A stretch of 64,000 bases of DNA, from assembly GCA_034231615.1 (NCBI GenBank), contig CM067298.1:2609834-2673833 (forward strand), read 5' to 3'. Position numbers and translations under genes: made by a program. The notes beneath the pieces are model-generated. The model ran no database searches. It saw only the letters and a list, made by a program, of their open reading frames with translations, and had not been told where the DNA came from. This DNA is from Meghimatium bilineatum (taxonomy: Eukaryota > Mollusca > Gastropoda > Stylommatophora > Philomycidae). Numbering within the stretch: position 1 is the stretch's first letter; each line of letters opens with the position of its first letter. This document shows, in pieces, positions 22,751-34,965 of this stretch.

Positions 22751-23299
22751 GCATAAATGCTCAGTATCTCTAAGAAGATGTCCAATGGAATGTATGCTGC
22801 TGATTCCCATAAATCGCTGGTTAAATCCGTTTTTATGCTCTAACCTGTTGTCTCTAAGACATCAGCCAGCATCAGATTATATAAATCATCCATCGTTCAC
22901 CCCGACATGTGCGGCTTGACCATACACCGCGTGCATGGTCGGAAACATCCATCGTTTACACAACCCCCCCACCCCCACCCCAATATGTGCATGGTCGGCA
23001 ACATGTTCACGCTTCTCTCTCATCTAACTCCAATTCAAATACTGTCATGCCAAAATCGGATATGTCGGGTTGGAGGGCGCAAATAATGCAGATCAATTAT
23101 TAAACCAAGAGTACACCGTACTTCAGGTTCCCTAGTAGAAATAACTGCAGAATTTCCTGTTGGTTATCAAAGACTGAGCGTAAAAGTCTGTTCAAACTAC
23201 AATTTTGTGGTCTAAACCAATATGGTCGGATCACTTCCTGAAGGCACTTTCATTATCTTCTAGATTGTCACCAGCGAGTCTAGGACATCATGTCTACCA
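22751..23299. other. Spacer with a C-rich run and a partial family D motif
   Basis: A local duplication around 22890-23000 (gtgcatggtcgg twice) surrounds a C-rich run. At 23047-23068 the sequence gccaaaatcggatatgtcgg is the plus-strand version of the D end block, so a fragment of D in the opposite orientation may be present. Confidence 0.4.
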
Positions 23300-23465
23300 T
23301 CATCTATAAGCTTTCTTCATCTTCTTCTGCATTCGCTCTCTGATAACCAAAGTGAACGTTTCTGACGGGGAAAACGTGAAGTACGTTGTGCTGCCAGTTT
23401 TAAAGCGAAGCGGTTCTATTTTGCACTTTCTGACCCAGCATATCCGCTTTCGGCGCACTGTAAGC
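23300..23465 (-). mobile_element. Dispersed repeat family D copy
   Basis: cttcatcttcttctgcattc, then ttgtgctgcc and catatccgctttcggcgcac, follow the family D order. An AAGAAG-type tail lies on the minus strand at 23310-23325. Confidence 0.5.
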
Positions 23466-24023
23466 GTTGATACCTGATATACATAGTGGAATATGGCAGA
23501 AGACTTAGAGATTACATATGCTACGTTCGTCGTGGTGACATGACACCGGATGTGGCCCACTGAGCAGAGATGACCCTTGACCAGTGGTGTCTGTGATATC
23601 TCGGTCGTGCATAACAGACCAAAGTGACCGCTTCATGACGGAGAACCGCCTTATCGGACCATGGAGGAGAAAAGGGGAGGAGGGATTTCGAGCCCGCTGT
23701 CAGAAGAATACGTCATAAATTTTATTAATACCCCCTTTATGTCTCTCTCTCTCTCTCTCTTCCCTCTTGTACATACCTCCTCATCCATTTCTGTTGTTCG
23801 TTCCAGGTCTTCTTAAAGTTCTAAAAAAGGCTGACCTTGGTGGGGTGAGGGGGAAAGGGGGGGGAGGGGGAGTCACGTGTAAATAGTTGTACTATCTCCA
23901 ATAAGTTGATACTCCCGACCTCTCATCCAGTGCTCACTTAACAGTCTTGCACCTTATTCAGACACGAGTTTTATTTTATTATCATTGTTTACGATTTGCT
24001 ATTTTTTATTTTACATTTTCCGT
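23466..24023. other. Spacer with simple repeats
   Basis: A TC run lies at 23740-23762 and a G-rich stretch near 23840-23872. No gene was recognised. Confidence 0.5.
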
Positions 24024-24084
24024 ATGTACTGTACTGTACTGTACTGTACTGTACTGTACTGTATTGTACTGTACTGTACTGTAC
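24024..24084. repeat. 5-bp (gtact) microsatellite, about 12 copies
   Basis: Uninterrupted except for one changed base near 24064. GTAC-containing units make it self-complementary. Confidence 0.95.
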
Positions 24085-24930
24085 TTTCTATCTCTGCTAA
24101 TACTCACATTCTCGTTGCTCTCATCTCGCATAATATTTTTGTTATATTCCTGACCTGTCAGTTTCGTATGATTGTTATATAGTCTCCGCTTTATTTCGTG
24201 ACCTGCCAGTCCACAAAGACTGTCATGTAGTCAGTCTCCGCTTTATTTAGTGGCTCCATTCTGTGTTTGTTTGTCCCAATCTTTAGAAAGTTTTTTTGGA
24301 CGAAACATCGATTATGTATATTTTTCTACGTAAAAATGCTATTTGAACTTTAACATGTTAAAAAATATAGTACACACACTTTTACCAATTGGTGGACAGT
24401 GTTACTGTAGTCTCCCGCCCATTCAACTTTTAATACATATATCACAGTGTTCAATATATTGGTGATATAAGATAATGCTGATATATGAGAATAAAATAGT
24501 GCAATAACTTAACTGATGCAGCGACTCGTCACAGTTCCTTCTATCTGAATGATCACACACATTATGGCAACAAAGTAATAAATGGGGACAGTGAAAGCCA
24601 GATTTTCATCAAGGGTCATGATAGCACGTATTTGTACAGGTTAGATAAATACAGACATGCCACAGTAATAGACAGTACCCGAGGGGCCGAAATGAAAAGA
24701 AAACACACCCGCGAAAGGGAGAACAACTTGCTACCATATCTTTTCCTTTGTCAATCTCACTTTCTTCAGTCTACTTTCGTCTCCCTACTTACTACTAACT
24801 TCTCCCCATACGTTTTACTCACCTGTCATGCTTTCACATCTTTGCTTCCTCCATTACCTATCTGCTATTGTCCTCCTCTCCTCCTTATTATAACCCTATT
24901 TGTCTTCATGTAAGATTTGTTTTATTGTGG
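24085..24930. other. AT-rich spacer with a possible family E trace
   Basis: At 24300-24345 cgaaacatcg and tgtatatttttctacg resemble the core of dispersed family E. The 93-codon frame at 24632-24913 shows no domain. Confidence 0.4.
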
Positions 24931-25022
24931 TCGTTTGTTTGTCCTGATGAAGGCTTTATAGTCGAAACATCGTCTGTCCCTGTATCTCGTTGTTAAGTTG
25001 TTTTATGTTTTATTTTGGTAAC
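24931..25022 (+). mobile_element. Dispersed repeat family E, partial copy
   Basis: cctgatgaaggctttatagt is followed by cgaaacatcgtctgtccctg and a T-rich stretch. The cgaaac block and what follows match 45090-45150, and reversed matches occur near 51900 and 52450. It ends at the start of the next 40-bp array. Confidence 0.45.
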
Positions 25023-25049
25023 ACACCTACCTATTTTTGTATATCTTAT

Positions 25050-25710
25050 CACAGTGTTCCCCACATCACATATATTTCAATCAATCTTTCACAGTGTTCC
25101 CCAAATCACATATATTTCAATCAATCTTTCACAGTGTTCCCCACATCACATATATTTCAATCAATCTTTCACAGTGTTCCCCAAATCACATATATTTTAA
25201 TCAATCTTTCACTGTGTTCCCCAAATCACATATATTTCAATCAATCTTTCACAGTGTTCCCCAAATCACATATATTTCAATCAATCTTTCACAGTGTTCC
25301 CCACATCACATATATTCCCATACACCTCTCATAATGTTCTCCACATCACATATATTCCCATACACCTCTCATAATGTTCTCCACATCACATATATTCCCA
25401 TTCACCTCTCATAATGTTCTCCACATCACATATATTCCCATACACCTCTCATAATGTTCTCCACATCACATATATTCCCATACACCTCTCATAATGTTCT
25501 CCATATCACATATATTCCCATACACCTCTCATAATGCTCTCCACATCACATATATTCCCATACACCTCTCATAATGTTCTCCACATCACATATAATCCCA
25601 TACACGTCTCATAATGTTCTCCACATCACATATAATCCCATACACCTCTCATAATGTTCCCCACATCACATATATTCCAATAAATCTTTCAACTGTTCCC
25701 GATATCACAA
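25050..25710. repeat. 40-bp tandem repeat in two blocks, about 16 copies
   Basis: The left block (to about 25313) has units with atcacatatatttcaatcaa and cacagtgttcccc. The right block has the same period and frame but reads tattcccatacacctctcat and aatgttctcc. The sharp switch shows two variants amplified separately. The last two units turn back towards the first type. Confidence 0.95.
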
Positions 25711-26727
25711 TTTTCTCATCCACTTTTCTGTTTGTTGTATTCCTAATCTATTGAGCTGTGTATAAGGGTGTTGCTGTGTTTGTTCTGTTGTTCTTGTGAT
25801 CTCCTCAATAACGTTTATCATTATCAGGTGTATAAATGTCCAGCCATTCACCGTATAAATACGTTACTGAGTGTGATTCCTACAACATCTGAGGCTTATT
25901 TGCAAAGTTCAGGCTTCAAATGTCCACCTTCGATTCTGAGAAGAAAACATTGTTTTTGGACCTTTGATGAACGGCAATAAAAAAATATCTTCAGATGTTA
26001 CAAAGCTGCTACCAGCGCATAAATTTTAGCTTTATAGTTGAAAACACCTCCTCCAGGTAATATATAAAGAAGCGAGTCCGTCAGGCTAGTGTCCTGTTGA
26101 GAAAAGCTTCTTCTGTTCTTGTATAAGGACCTTAGCTTAATGACGTGTATCTAGTCTAAGACGGTGCTGCGTTATTCTGTGTTCAGTACAAGGAGGAATT
26201 TCTCTACAGGGGCACATCTATGACTACTTGAATGGAAGTATATCTGGCTCCTGACGCGTTGTTCACTTCACCGCGCTTGGATGCAGACGATTAATCATCT
26301 GTTATGCGTGCTCCAAGTTGGCACTCCTATAACTCTCCAGATTGATCGTGTACTAAAGTAATCTCTCAATTAATACACTGTTTTATGTTCACGCCCGCTG
26401 TTTCTTATTGGATAAAGTTATATTGTGGAGTAGTTATGATATCAAACTCATGAACAGACAAGCTCGCGAGTAAAGGACGCGGCAGACCTCATCTTCCAAA
26501 ATGTGTAATGGGCCGAAGTTATACAATTTGCTGTAGACTTCTGTAGCAGTCTATGACTTTTCATAGTCGGAAAGTTGCCATGTTGTGAAGTCATCCATGA
26601 ATTACTATATAGTTCACAGGAGGACACCCTTCCTCTCCCTCGTCCCCGGACACTTGCATCACAACATTTACTGCAGTGGTTTCCAAAATGTTCCCGCGGA
26701 AGCCCCATTGAAATTTTGCAACGGTAT
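25711..26727. other. Spacer holding the left copy of a duplicated segment
   Basis: 25950-26065 (ttgtttttgg to cctccaggta) matches 26774-26890 at roughly 85 percent by eye. No gene was recognised; the 86-codon minus frame (26448-26708) has no domain. Confidence 0.5.
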
Positions 26728-26890
26728 TACATATATGTTCCTATTACATCTCTCAAAGTGTTCCACAGATAATCTTGTTTTTCGACTTTTGACGAAAGGC
26801 AATAAAAAATATCTTCAGATGGTACAAAGCTGCTACCAACGCATAACTTTTAGCTCTACAGTTGAAAACATCTCCTCCAGGTATGTATTT
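26728..26890. repeat. Right copy of the duplicated segment, with a single unexpanded 40-bp unit
   Basis: 26728-26768 (acatatatgttcctattaca, tctctcaaagtgttccacag) looks like one diverged unit of the 25050-25710 array. It is followed directly by the segment shared with 25950-26065. This may be an unexpanded relative of the array locus. Confidence 0.5.
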
Positions 26891-27024
26891 AACCCTCTTA
26901 GACCATAATTTAACCTCACCATCACTTTGTCACTTTGTCACTTTGTCAACCAAGTCGTAGGGAACAGATCTACACTTATTCAATAATTGATAGTTTTTGT
27001 ATGTCAATACAGTCTCTATTTTTG

Positions 27025-27424
27025 TCATCACACACAGACTACAATACATCATGAACATCACACACACTACAATACATCACAAACATCACACACAGACTAC
27101 AATACATCATGAACATCACATACACTACAATACATCACAAACATCACATACACTACAATACATCATGACCATAACACACACACACTACAATACATCATGA
27201 ACATCACATACACCACAATACATCATGACCATCACACACACTACAATACATCATAAACATCACATACACTACACAACATCATGCATATCACATACACTAC
27301 AATACATCATGAACATCACATACACTACAATACATCATGAACATCACATACACTAGAATACATCATGAACATCACATACACTAGAATACACCGTGAACAT
27401 CACATACACTACAATACATCAGAA
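27025..27424. repeat. 28-bp tandem repeat, about 14 copies
   Basis: The core is catcacatacactacaataca plus eight bases; single changes are common and the edges drift. Confidence 0.95.
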
Positions 27425-27628
27425 CACATACAAGTAAGGATACAATGAATTCCAATGCTGGAAACAACGCACACATTACAAAATGTTCATGTGAAGGATG
27501 GAAGTGGTTTGCATTTATAATTTTCTGAACATTTGGTCTCATGGAGACACGGCCCAGCAGAGATCGCCTTCATTGCCAAGACATCGTGCAGAATACCGAA
27601 GGATCTACTTTGTGAAGAATTACAGTCT

Positions 27629-28095
27629 GTGAGATCTGAAGTGATACGGGATCATGGTAACATGATATGTGAAGTGATACGGGATTATGGGAACATGATA
27701 TGTGAAGTGATACGGGATTATGGGAACATGATATGTGAAGTGATACGGGATTATGGTAACATGATATGTGAAGTGATACGGGAACATGTGAACGTTATAT
27801 GTGAAAGGATACGGGATCAGGGAACATGATATGTGAAATAATACTGGATTATGGGAACATGATATGTGAAGTGATACGGGAACATGGAAGTGTGATATGT
27901 GAAGTGATACGGCATTATGGGAACATGATATGTGAAGTGATACGGGAACATGGGAACATGATATGTGAAGTGATACGGCATTATGGGAACATGATATGTG
28001 AAGTGATACTGGAACATGTAAACATGATATGTGAAGTGATACGGGAACATGGGAACGTGATATGTGAAGTGATACGGGAACATGGGGACATGATG
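27629..28095. repeat. 33-bp tandem repeat, about 14 copies
   Basis: The core is gtgatacgggattatgggaa with catgatatgtgaa. Variant units (gggaacatg, ggcattatg) alternate in the right half. The multiple-of-three period keeps frames open on both strands (159, 104, 98 and 88 codons); these are artefacts. Confidence 0.95.
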
Positions 28096-29147
28096 CCATG
28101 GATCATGTTACATGGTGGGAAAAGATCAGGAATGATATAAAGACATTAGTCCTGGTGTATAAATGTACTTTTTTCAATATTTAAACATTCGCCAAGCGCA
28201 CTTACATCAACATTCAGAAGATTATTTGGGACCAAAGGTTTGTAAAGAATTGAACCTCGTTACCTGCCCTGCATGTAGAAACGGACGATTAATTATAGTT
28301 GGGATGAAGATTGCTACCCTAACCCATTGCTCAATGTGACACAAAAACCAAGCTGAAGCCGGATGTTTCAGGCCAAAGATATACACCAGCCACGTTGTAA
28401 ACAACGACAACACATTTCGTTATCCGAACTACATCCTGTAAACCGGCTGGATTTTGAGAACGAACACAAAATAAGACGTCATATATCAACTGCATCGGCA
28501 AGAATAGGCCATCATTCTTCAACCGAGAACTTTCTACTGCATACTAAGTAGCAATGGGTAGGATATAAATTGGGATGTGTTACATATAATCAAAGAATAT
28601 CCGTCCTTTCCATGGAGAAGGGTCTACAACTCACACTTTTTCAGAAATCTGAAGTGATCTGAATTTTTCTATAATTTGTGTCGTCTCACAGCCGTTGCAT
28701 TTCTAGTCACAAAATGGCTGATATAATTGTGTTGAACTTTCGTTTGATCGATAAGGTCATTATTACTGCTGCAAGGAGTGTTCCCAGATACAAAAATATA
28801 TTTATATGAGGAACATGATGATGAGGTGTTCCTCCTTCGCAAGCGAAGATGAGATGGCATGAAAAACATGAAATGTGATGAACACGTAGAAAAACAATAA
28901 AACATTTGTGATTGTCTAATTTGGTTTGTGAGTCTGTAGATGCCTGATGAGTCCGATTCGTGCCACGAAAGCTCTATTGCAGTGCATGCAGGAGTGTAGA
29001 GTGTTTGGAGTAGGAGATTCTTAACATTTGTCCTTCCGCTTTCGTCACTTGTAATTTGTCCGCAGTGTTCTTTCTTTTTTCAAATTTAGTGATGATAGCA
29101 GTAATCTGAGTGTGCCAATGTTGCAACAGTAACAAGCTCTGCACTTG
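28096..29147. other. Spacer of about 1 kb, nothing firmly recognised
   Basis: Short frames of up to 78 codons on both strands show no domain. A ctgatga...cgaaag motif at about 28948-28973 was examined as a ribozyme core and rejected. Confidence 0.5.
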
Positions 29148-29898
29148 GTGTGACAGAAACAACGTGTTACCGAAAACATATAGTTGACTGTCTGTCCTGG
29201 ACAGACTAGTGTGACAGAAAGAAGATCTGCAGCGTCACAATAATTTGCGACGGGAGAAAATGCCTATTAAGACTTACTGGAATACTGGTGCTGTGACCAG
29301 GTCTAAATCTGTGTAATACTGCTCGACATCAATCAGTTAACCAAAGCACTCCTTCACAATAATATGAGGTTTATTTACACAGGTTGATATACATCAATTA
29401 ATAGCATCATACTCATGAGAAAGGCAAATAAACACAAGGCACAAGTCCCAATCTAGCCTTATTCGAGTTCGTCCTCAACTCTGCAGACTAATCCTAAATT
29501 GTCTGCAACTGGGCAATAATATAATAATCGCCGATTACAAATTACGCTAGGACATCCAGGAATTGTTTCACTCGGGTTATAAGCTAAGTCTTAGAGATTA
29601 TACACCGACTGACTATCCGGCTCTGATTCTTCATCTATCCTGGGAGACCGAAGACTGACTATCTCAGCTGTGAGACTAAACTAGGACTTGCCTCTCCTGG
29701 GAGACAAGCACTCACTGTCCGAGACAAGCCTGATAGAGACTGACTTCCGAGGACTACCTGGGGACTACTGCCTGTCCTGGACACTCGGGAACTACTGACT
29801 CTCCAAGCTAAGTCTTTCTAACTTATCCCTCTCCTCCCAAAAGACTTCTGCCAATCAGAACTTATGGTTATCTGTCTCCGCCTATCCTCTTCCGTTTC
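29148..29898 (-). mobile_element. LTR-like element copy (minus orientation), fossil
   Basis: This is the inverted partner of 15105-15835, with the same end motif (gtgtgacagaaa), the same palindrome, the same AATAAA-type signal and the same CCAAT-like box in reverse. Internal length differences lie mainly in the middle. No coding part is attached. The two copies are about 13 kb apart. Confidence 0.5.
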
Positions 29899-30360
29899 CC
29901 CCAGAGGAAAACCTCTAACCAATGAGGACTTGATCCCTCTGGTCATACAACAACACGCGTTGTCCATTCTTTGCGTGGGCAATACGCCCTTACTTCTGTC
30001 GTATACAAACTCCGTCCTTCCACTTATTATTTGCGCCCTATGCTAAACATATTTCGTTCCCACGGAAAAATAGAGTGTCAACAAATCATTTCATCACTTC
30101 ATTCCTTCTGACCAACTGGTACTGCGTAATCGACATGTCAATAACACATGCGGGCCTGGATGTATTCATCGGTGACGACCAATACTCTTTTGACTGCTTC
30201 GTCAATGTAGACTTTGTGTCGTCTTTCTTTTCATTTGAGCGAGGGAGATGCAGACTTGTGATACTAATATTTGCCTTACCTAAAGCGTACTAGCTTGTGT
30301 CAGATATTTCTGTGCAAACAATACTTCTTTGCTTGTAGCCATATTGTCTGTTTGCCACGC
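29899..30360. other. Spacer, nothing recognised
   Basis: A 72-codon plus frame (30075-30293) has no domain. Sequence beyond 29898 does not clearly match the flank of the other LTR-like copy. Confidence 0.5.
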
Positions 30361-30460
30361 CAGCATAGTACAACAAACCGTCTGCCAGACGTATTAGTAC
30401 AAAAAAACCGTCTGCCATCCAGTATAGTACAAACAAACCGTCTGCCACCACCGATACTAT
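30361..30460. repeat. About 31-bp tandem repeat, 3 copies
   Basis: Units share agtacaaacaaaccgtctgc with variable spacers. Confidence 0.85.
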
Positions 30461-30486
30461 TACAATGTGAGCGATAGTGTGCTGTA

Positions 30487-31478
30487 GTCTTCATGAGCTA
30501 GGATCGATGCTGCAGTGCTTGAGAGAGGGTTTTTTAGGAGATCCTAGAATCGTTTTTTACTGCCAGCCGCTTGAACGTTTACCATCGCACAGTTCCCCAT
30601 AGAATAATCTCTTTGGAAGACTCTTTTCTGGCATACCGACGATGTGTCCATTCAAGCGAAGTTGGGACCTAATCAGAAGGACATGGATGCTTTGCATATG
30701 GGATTTTTGAAGAATTTCCGTTTCTGGTACACGATTCTGCCAACGTACTCCCATGAGGTTTCGTAAGCACCGAAGGTGAAAAGAGTTAAGCTGTCGAGCG
30801 TGTCTCGCATAGACAGTCCAGGATGACACAGCATAATGCAGTTATGGTAGAACCCCTGCGCGGTACACGTCCAACTTAGTTGTCTCGGGTGCTGCCGAGA
30901 TATACAACATTTTACCATATTGAGTTTTTGTCCCTTTACTGTGTAGGAGACACCTGACTGGTTGATACATTACTAATGTTTTCGCGGTGCTGATGGTGAG
31001 ACCGAACGCGTCACATGCCAACGAAAAGAGTTCCATGTTTTCCTCCATGTCTTTACTGGTAGAGTTAGTCCACAATCGTCGGCGAACAAGAGGTCACGAA
31101 CAATGACCGTCTTAGTTTTGGTCTTGGCCTTCAATCTACTAAGATTGAATAATCCTCCGTCAGCTCGATAGCGAATGCAAATTCCCGCACTGTTATTTCA
31201 GAAATCATCATTTAACATGGCAGAGAACACCATGCTGAAGAGCGTCGGAATCAGGACGCAATCTTGTTTGACACCGCTAGTCATTAGAAAGGAGTATGAG
31301 TGTGCACTGTCATCTTGCACATGGAAATGGTGAACCATGTTGGTGGATTTTTCAGGACATCCAAATTTGGTCATGATCTTCCATAGTCTTTCACGATTTA
31401 CAGCATCGAATGCCTTAGTTAGACATTCGACACATACTGTCATCTTGGCATAGTTCCCTTGCGGAAAGGATTACCTGG
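30487..31478 (-). mobile_element. LINE family A, reverse transcriptase core to C-terminal region
   Basis: The minus strand reads LTKAFDAVNRERLWKIMTKF (polymerase motif A, about 31420-31360), then TSGVKQDCVLIPTLFSMVFS (motif B, about 31285-31225). It continues with FGLTISTAKTLVMYQPVRCL and WTVYARHARQLNSFH, RLPKRLFYGELCDGKRS. The YLGST block between the last two parts is missing, so an internal deletion is present besides frame changes. The YADD block lies in degraded sequence near 31090. The 3' end is near 30487. This is the most complete copy of this family here. Confidence 0.93.
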
Positions 31479-32214
31479 AACCACACTGTAAAAAAGCACA
31501 ATCAACAGATTTAGTCGGGTGGTGTAAATAATTAACACGTGGTTGGTGTTTAGTATTTAACGCTTAATTTAGTTTCAGAATCTAATTTTGTTTCGTTAAA
31601 ACTGTAGACCCTTCTCCTAAGAAAGGACCAGAATATCTAATAAATAAGCATGAATACAATATGTAACATAATTTATATGGACAATGATGAATTCGACGTT
31701 TTGGACATTTATGACCTCCTTCAAGAAACTAAAACACAAAAAAACACTATATCATATTTTTAGTATTGTTTTATAATATCACGCAGTAAAAATTGACAGG
31801 AGCTAAATAATACCCAGTCAGATATATATATATATATATAATGTTTATTGTTACTCTTAGGTGACGTGCACATATAGGTACACTATTAAGAATTGATGCC
31901 AAGCAAAAAGGAATATAATAAACCAGTCTGAAAATAAGATAAATTTTATATAATCGAATAAACGTGAACAAGATATCAGGAAGTTGTGGCAGAAGCTACA
32001 GTGTTTGTGTTCTGTTGTCGAGATTTTCGTGCAAGAAATAGATTGCTATTGTTTAATGTGATTCTAGCAGATTAATGTTCATGTATCGCGGATCTTGAAA
32101 GAGATCAAAGAAGAGTAACATTGCAACTTGCCATGTATGTCATACCAGGCGATTAGGTAGGGTTGGGTTGGGGGTGGGGGCTGACTTTCTTGTAAGAGGT
32201 CACAGTAGCTCAAA
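31479..32214. other. AT-rich spacer, nothing recognised
   Basis: A TA run lies at about 31824-31842. No coding or repeat family match was seen. Confidence 0.5.
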
Positions 32215-32345
32215 AATATCACGCTGAACTCACTTGTGTTGGTGAAACTGCAGATATCGCAGCTAAACCGTAAACTACGAAGCAGCACATTCGTCGGGCT
32301 GTATCCTGCTAGTGGACATGAGTCTGAGAACGAAAGCAAAAGACA
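32215..32345 (+). mobile_element. Dispersed repeat family D, opposite orientation
   Basis: In reverse complement it reads gttctcagactc, tagcaggatacagcccga, tttacggtttagctgcgata and tctgcag, matching 19525-19620 block by block (ttctcaaactc, tagcaggatgtagtccgg, gctgcgatatctgca). Confidence 0.6.
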
Positions 32346-32349
32346 TATA

Positions 32350-32560
32350 AATACACGCTAGTAGACTGAAGTGTATTCTAAGTTGTCTTAATATAAGGTA
32401 ATACTGCAGTGAAACGGAACCACACAAGTGCTTACGTAGAACACAGGTTTTTGATGTTTCACTTGAACACACCAGACGGACTATCACTAAGACTAAAGGC
32501 TTATGAGGTGTAAACAAAAAATACATACAAATTACAATACACAAGACATTATGACACCAG
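32350..32560 (-). mobile_element. Dispersed repeat family E copy
   Basis: In reverse complement the order is tgtcttgtgtattgtaattt, tttttgtttacacctc, cttagtgatagtc, a cttgtgtggttccgtttcac block and tgcagtattacctt. This matches 45125-45285 block by block, so the 78-90-codon frames in both copies are shadows of the repeat. Confidence 0.65.
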
Positions 32561-32863
32561 ACACATTAGTAGACTAAAATGTGTTCGAAGTTGTCTTCGA
32601 TTGCCAGAGACACAGGTCAAGTCTATGGTCTGCCCACTCTCCTATTAAGGTTAATTCTATGAGAAACTAGACAAATCGGCTTTACAAAGAGTTGAATTGT
32701 GATTGATGACCTGTGATAGTATTGATGGCGTACGGTGCAGCGACATTCAAGGATGGTTGATCTCCTTGTCGTCTCAATTGTCAGTCAGACATAATGATAG
32801 CTTCAGACCTCGCACACAGAAAGACATGACATGTTCAGTTATTGTGATACCCCAAACAGTTGT
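32561..32863. other. Spacer, nothing recognised
   Basis: A short duplicate of agtagactgaagtgtattct (32361) recurs in changed form near 32571. Nothing else was seen. Confidence 0.45.
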
Positions 32864-32934
32864 AAATAACTGGCAATTCTGTATACAATAACTGGCAATT
32901 CTGTCTACAATAACTGGCAATTCTGTCTACAATA
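32864..32934. repeat. 22-bp tandem repeat, 3 copies
   Basis: The unit aataactggcaattctgtct plus two bases begins at about 32864, 32887 and 32909. Confidence 0.9.
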
Positions 32935-33290
32935 AACAAACAGTCATTATTGTTTTGTTCTGTTTAAAATCTTGTATTACACGGTGGAGCTTTTCTTTTC
33001 TTTACAGCACACACTTTCCATTCAAATATCTTTGCCATTTTTGTGTGTACCATAAGTAAAACTTATATCTTTTACCATGTGTACGTCAGTAGTACCATTC
33101 TTCCTCGTAGTCTTTTTTGTTTGTGTGAATGCATTCTTGATAAACAATCTCTCCCCCTCCCCCCTCCATCACTCCGTTTTGTAGATTTTTTCCAAAAATG
33201 TCACTCAAAATCTGATGACAATGTTAGGAATTACACAATACACATTAGACACAATCAATATGAGACAATAAGTGGAGAAATTTACACTAA

Positions 33291-34965
33291 GTGCCCGTAT
33301 CTATGGACTATGTACAATATATGTGCCCGTATCTATGGACTATGTACAATATATGTGCCCGTATCTATGGACTATGTACAATATATGTGCCCGTATCTAT
33401 GGACTATGTACAATATATGTGCCCGCATCTATGGACTATGTACAATATATGTGCCCGTATCTATGGACTATGTATGTGCCCGTATCTATGGACTATGTAT
33501 GTGCCCGTATCTATGGACTATGTACAATATATGTGCCCGTATCTATGGACTATGTACAATATATGTGCCCGTATCTATGGACTATGTACAATATATGTGC
33601 CCGTATCTATGGACTATGTATGTGCCCGTATCTATGGACTATGTATGTGCCCGTATCTATGGACTATGTACAATATATGTGCCCGTATCTATGGACTATG
33701 TACAATATATGTGCCCGTATCTATGGACTATGTACAATATATGTGCCCGTATCTATGGACTATGTACAATATATGTGCCCGTATCTATGGACTTTGTACA
33801 ATATATGTGCCCGTATCTATGGACTATGTACAATATATGTGCCCGTATCTATGGACTATGTACAATATATGTACCCGTATCTATGGACTATGTACAATAT
33901 ATGTGCCCGTATCTATGGACTATGTACAATATATGTGCCCGTATCTATGGACTATGTACAATATATGTGCCCGTATCTATGGACTATGTACAATATATGT
34001 GCCCGTATCTATGGACTATGTACAATATATGTGCCCGTATCTATGGACTATGTACAATATATGTGCCCGTATCTATGGACTATGTATGTGCCCGTATCTA
34101 TGGACTATGTACAATATATGTGCCCGTATCTATGGACTATGTATGTGCCCGTATCTATGGACTATGTATGTGCCCGTATCTATGTACAATATATGTGCCC
34201 GTATCTATGTACAATATATGTGCCCGTATCTATGTACAATATATGTGCCCGTATCTATGTACAATATATGTGCCCGTATCTATGTACAATATATGTGCCC
34301 GTATCTATGTACAATATATGTGCCCGTATCTATGGACTATGTATGTGCCCGTATCTATGGACTATGTATGTGCCCGTATCTATGGACTATGTATGTGCCC
34401 GTATCTATGTACAATATATGTGCCCGTATCTATGGACTATGTACAATATATGTGCCCGTATCTATGGACTATGTACAATATATGTGCCCGTATCTATGGA
34501 CTATGTACAATATATGTGCCCGTATCTATGGACTATGTACAATATATGTGCCCGTATCTATGGACTATGTACAATATATGTGCCCGTATCTATGGACTAT
34601 GTACAATATATGTGCCCGTATCTATGGACTATGTACAATATATGTGCCCGTATCTATGGACTATGTACAATATATGTGCCCGTATCTATGGACTATGTAC
34701 AATATATGTGCCCGTATCTATGGACTATGTACAATATATGTGCCCGTATCTATGGACTATGTACAATATATGTGCCCGTATCTATGGACTATGTACAATA
34801 TATGTGCCCGTATCTATGGACTATGTACAATATATGTGCCCGTATATATGGACTATGTACAATATATGTGCCCGTATCTATGGACTATGTATGTGCCCGT
34901 ATCTATGGACTATGTACAATATATGTGCCCGTATCTATGGACTATGTATGTGCCCGTATCTATGG
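33291..34965. repeat. 32-bp satellite with 25-bp deletion variants, about 55 copies
   Basis: The full unit is gtgcccgtatctatggacta plus tgtacaatatat. Two 25-bp variants occur, each lacking 7 bases at a different place: one loses acaatat, the other ggactat. The second type forms a cluster of six at about 34185-34320. No unit carries a stop in any plus phase, so three frames stay open for 1.7 kb (651, 591 and 571 codons); this is a property of the repeat, not a gene. Confidence 0.98.

Noticed and set aside
24947-24976. Hammerhead ribozyme-like core CTGATGA...GAAA in family E
   Set aside because: A 4-bp stem II can be drawn, but an extra base follows CTGATGA and no complementary stem I or III strands were found around it.
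28947-28976. Second CTGATGA...CGAAA motif
   Set aside because: Only two stem II pairs form before a C-C mismatch; flanking stems are absent.
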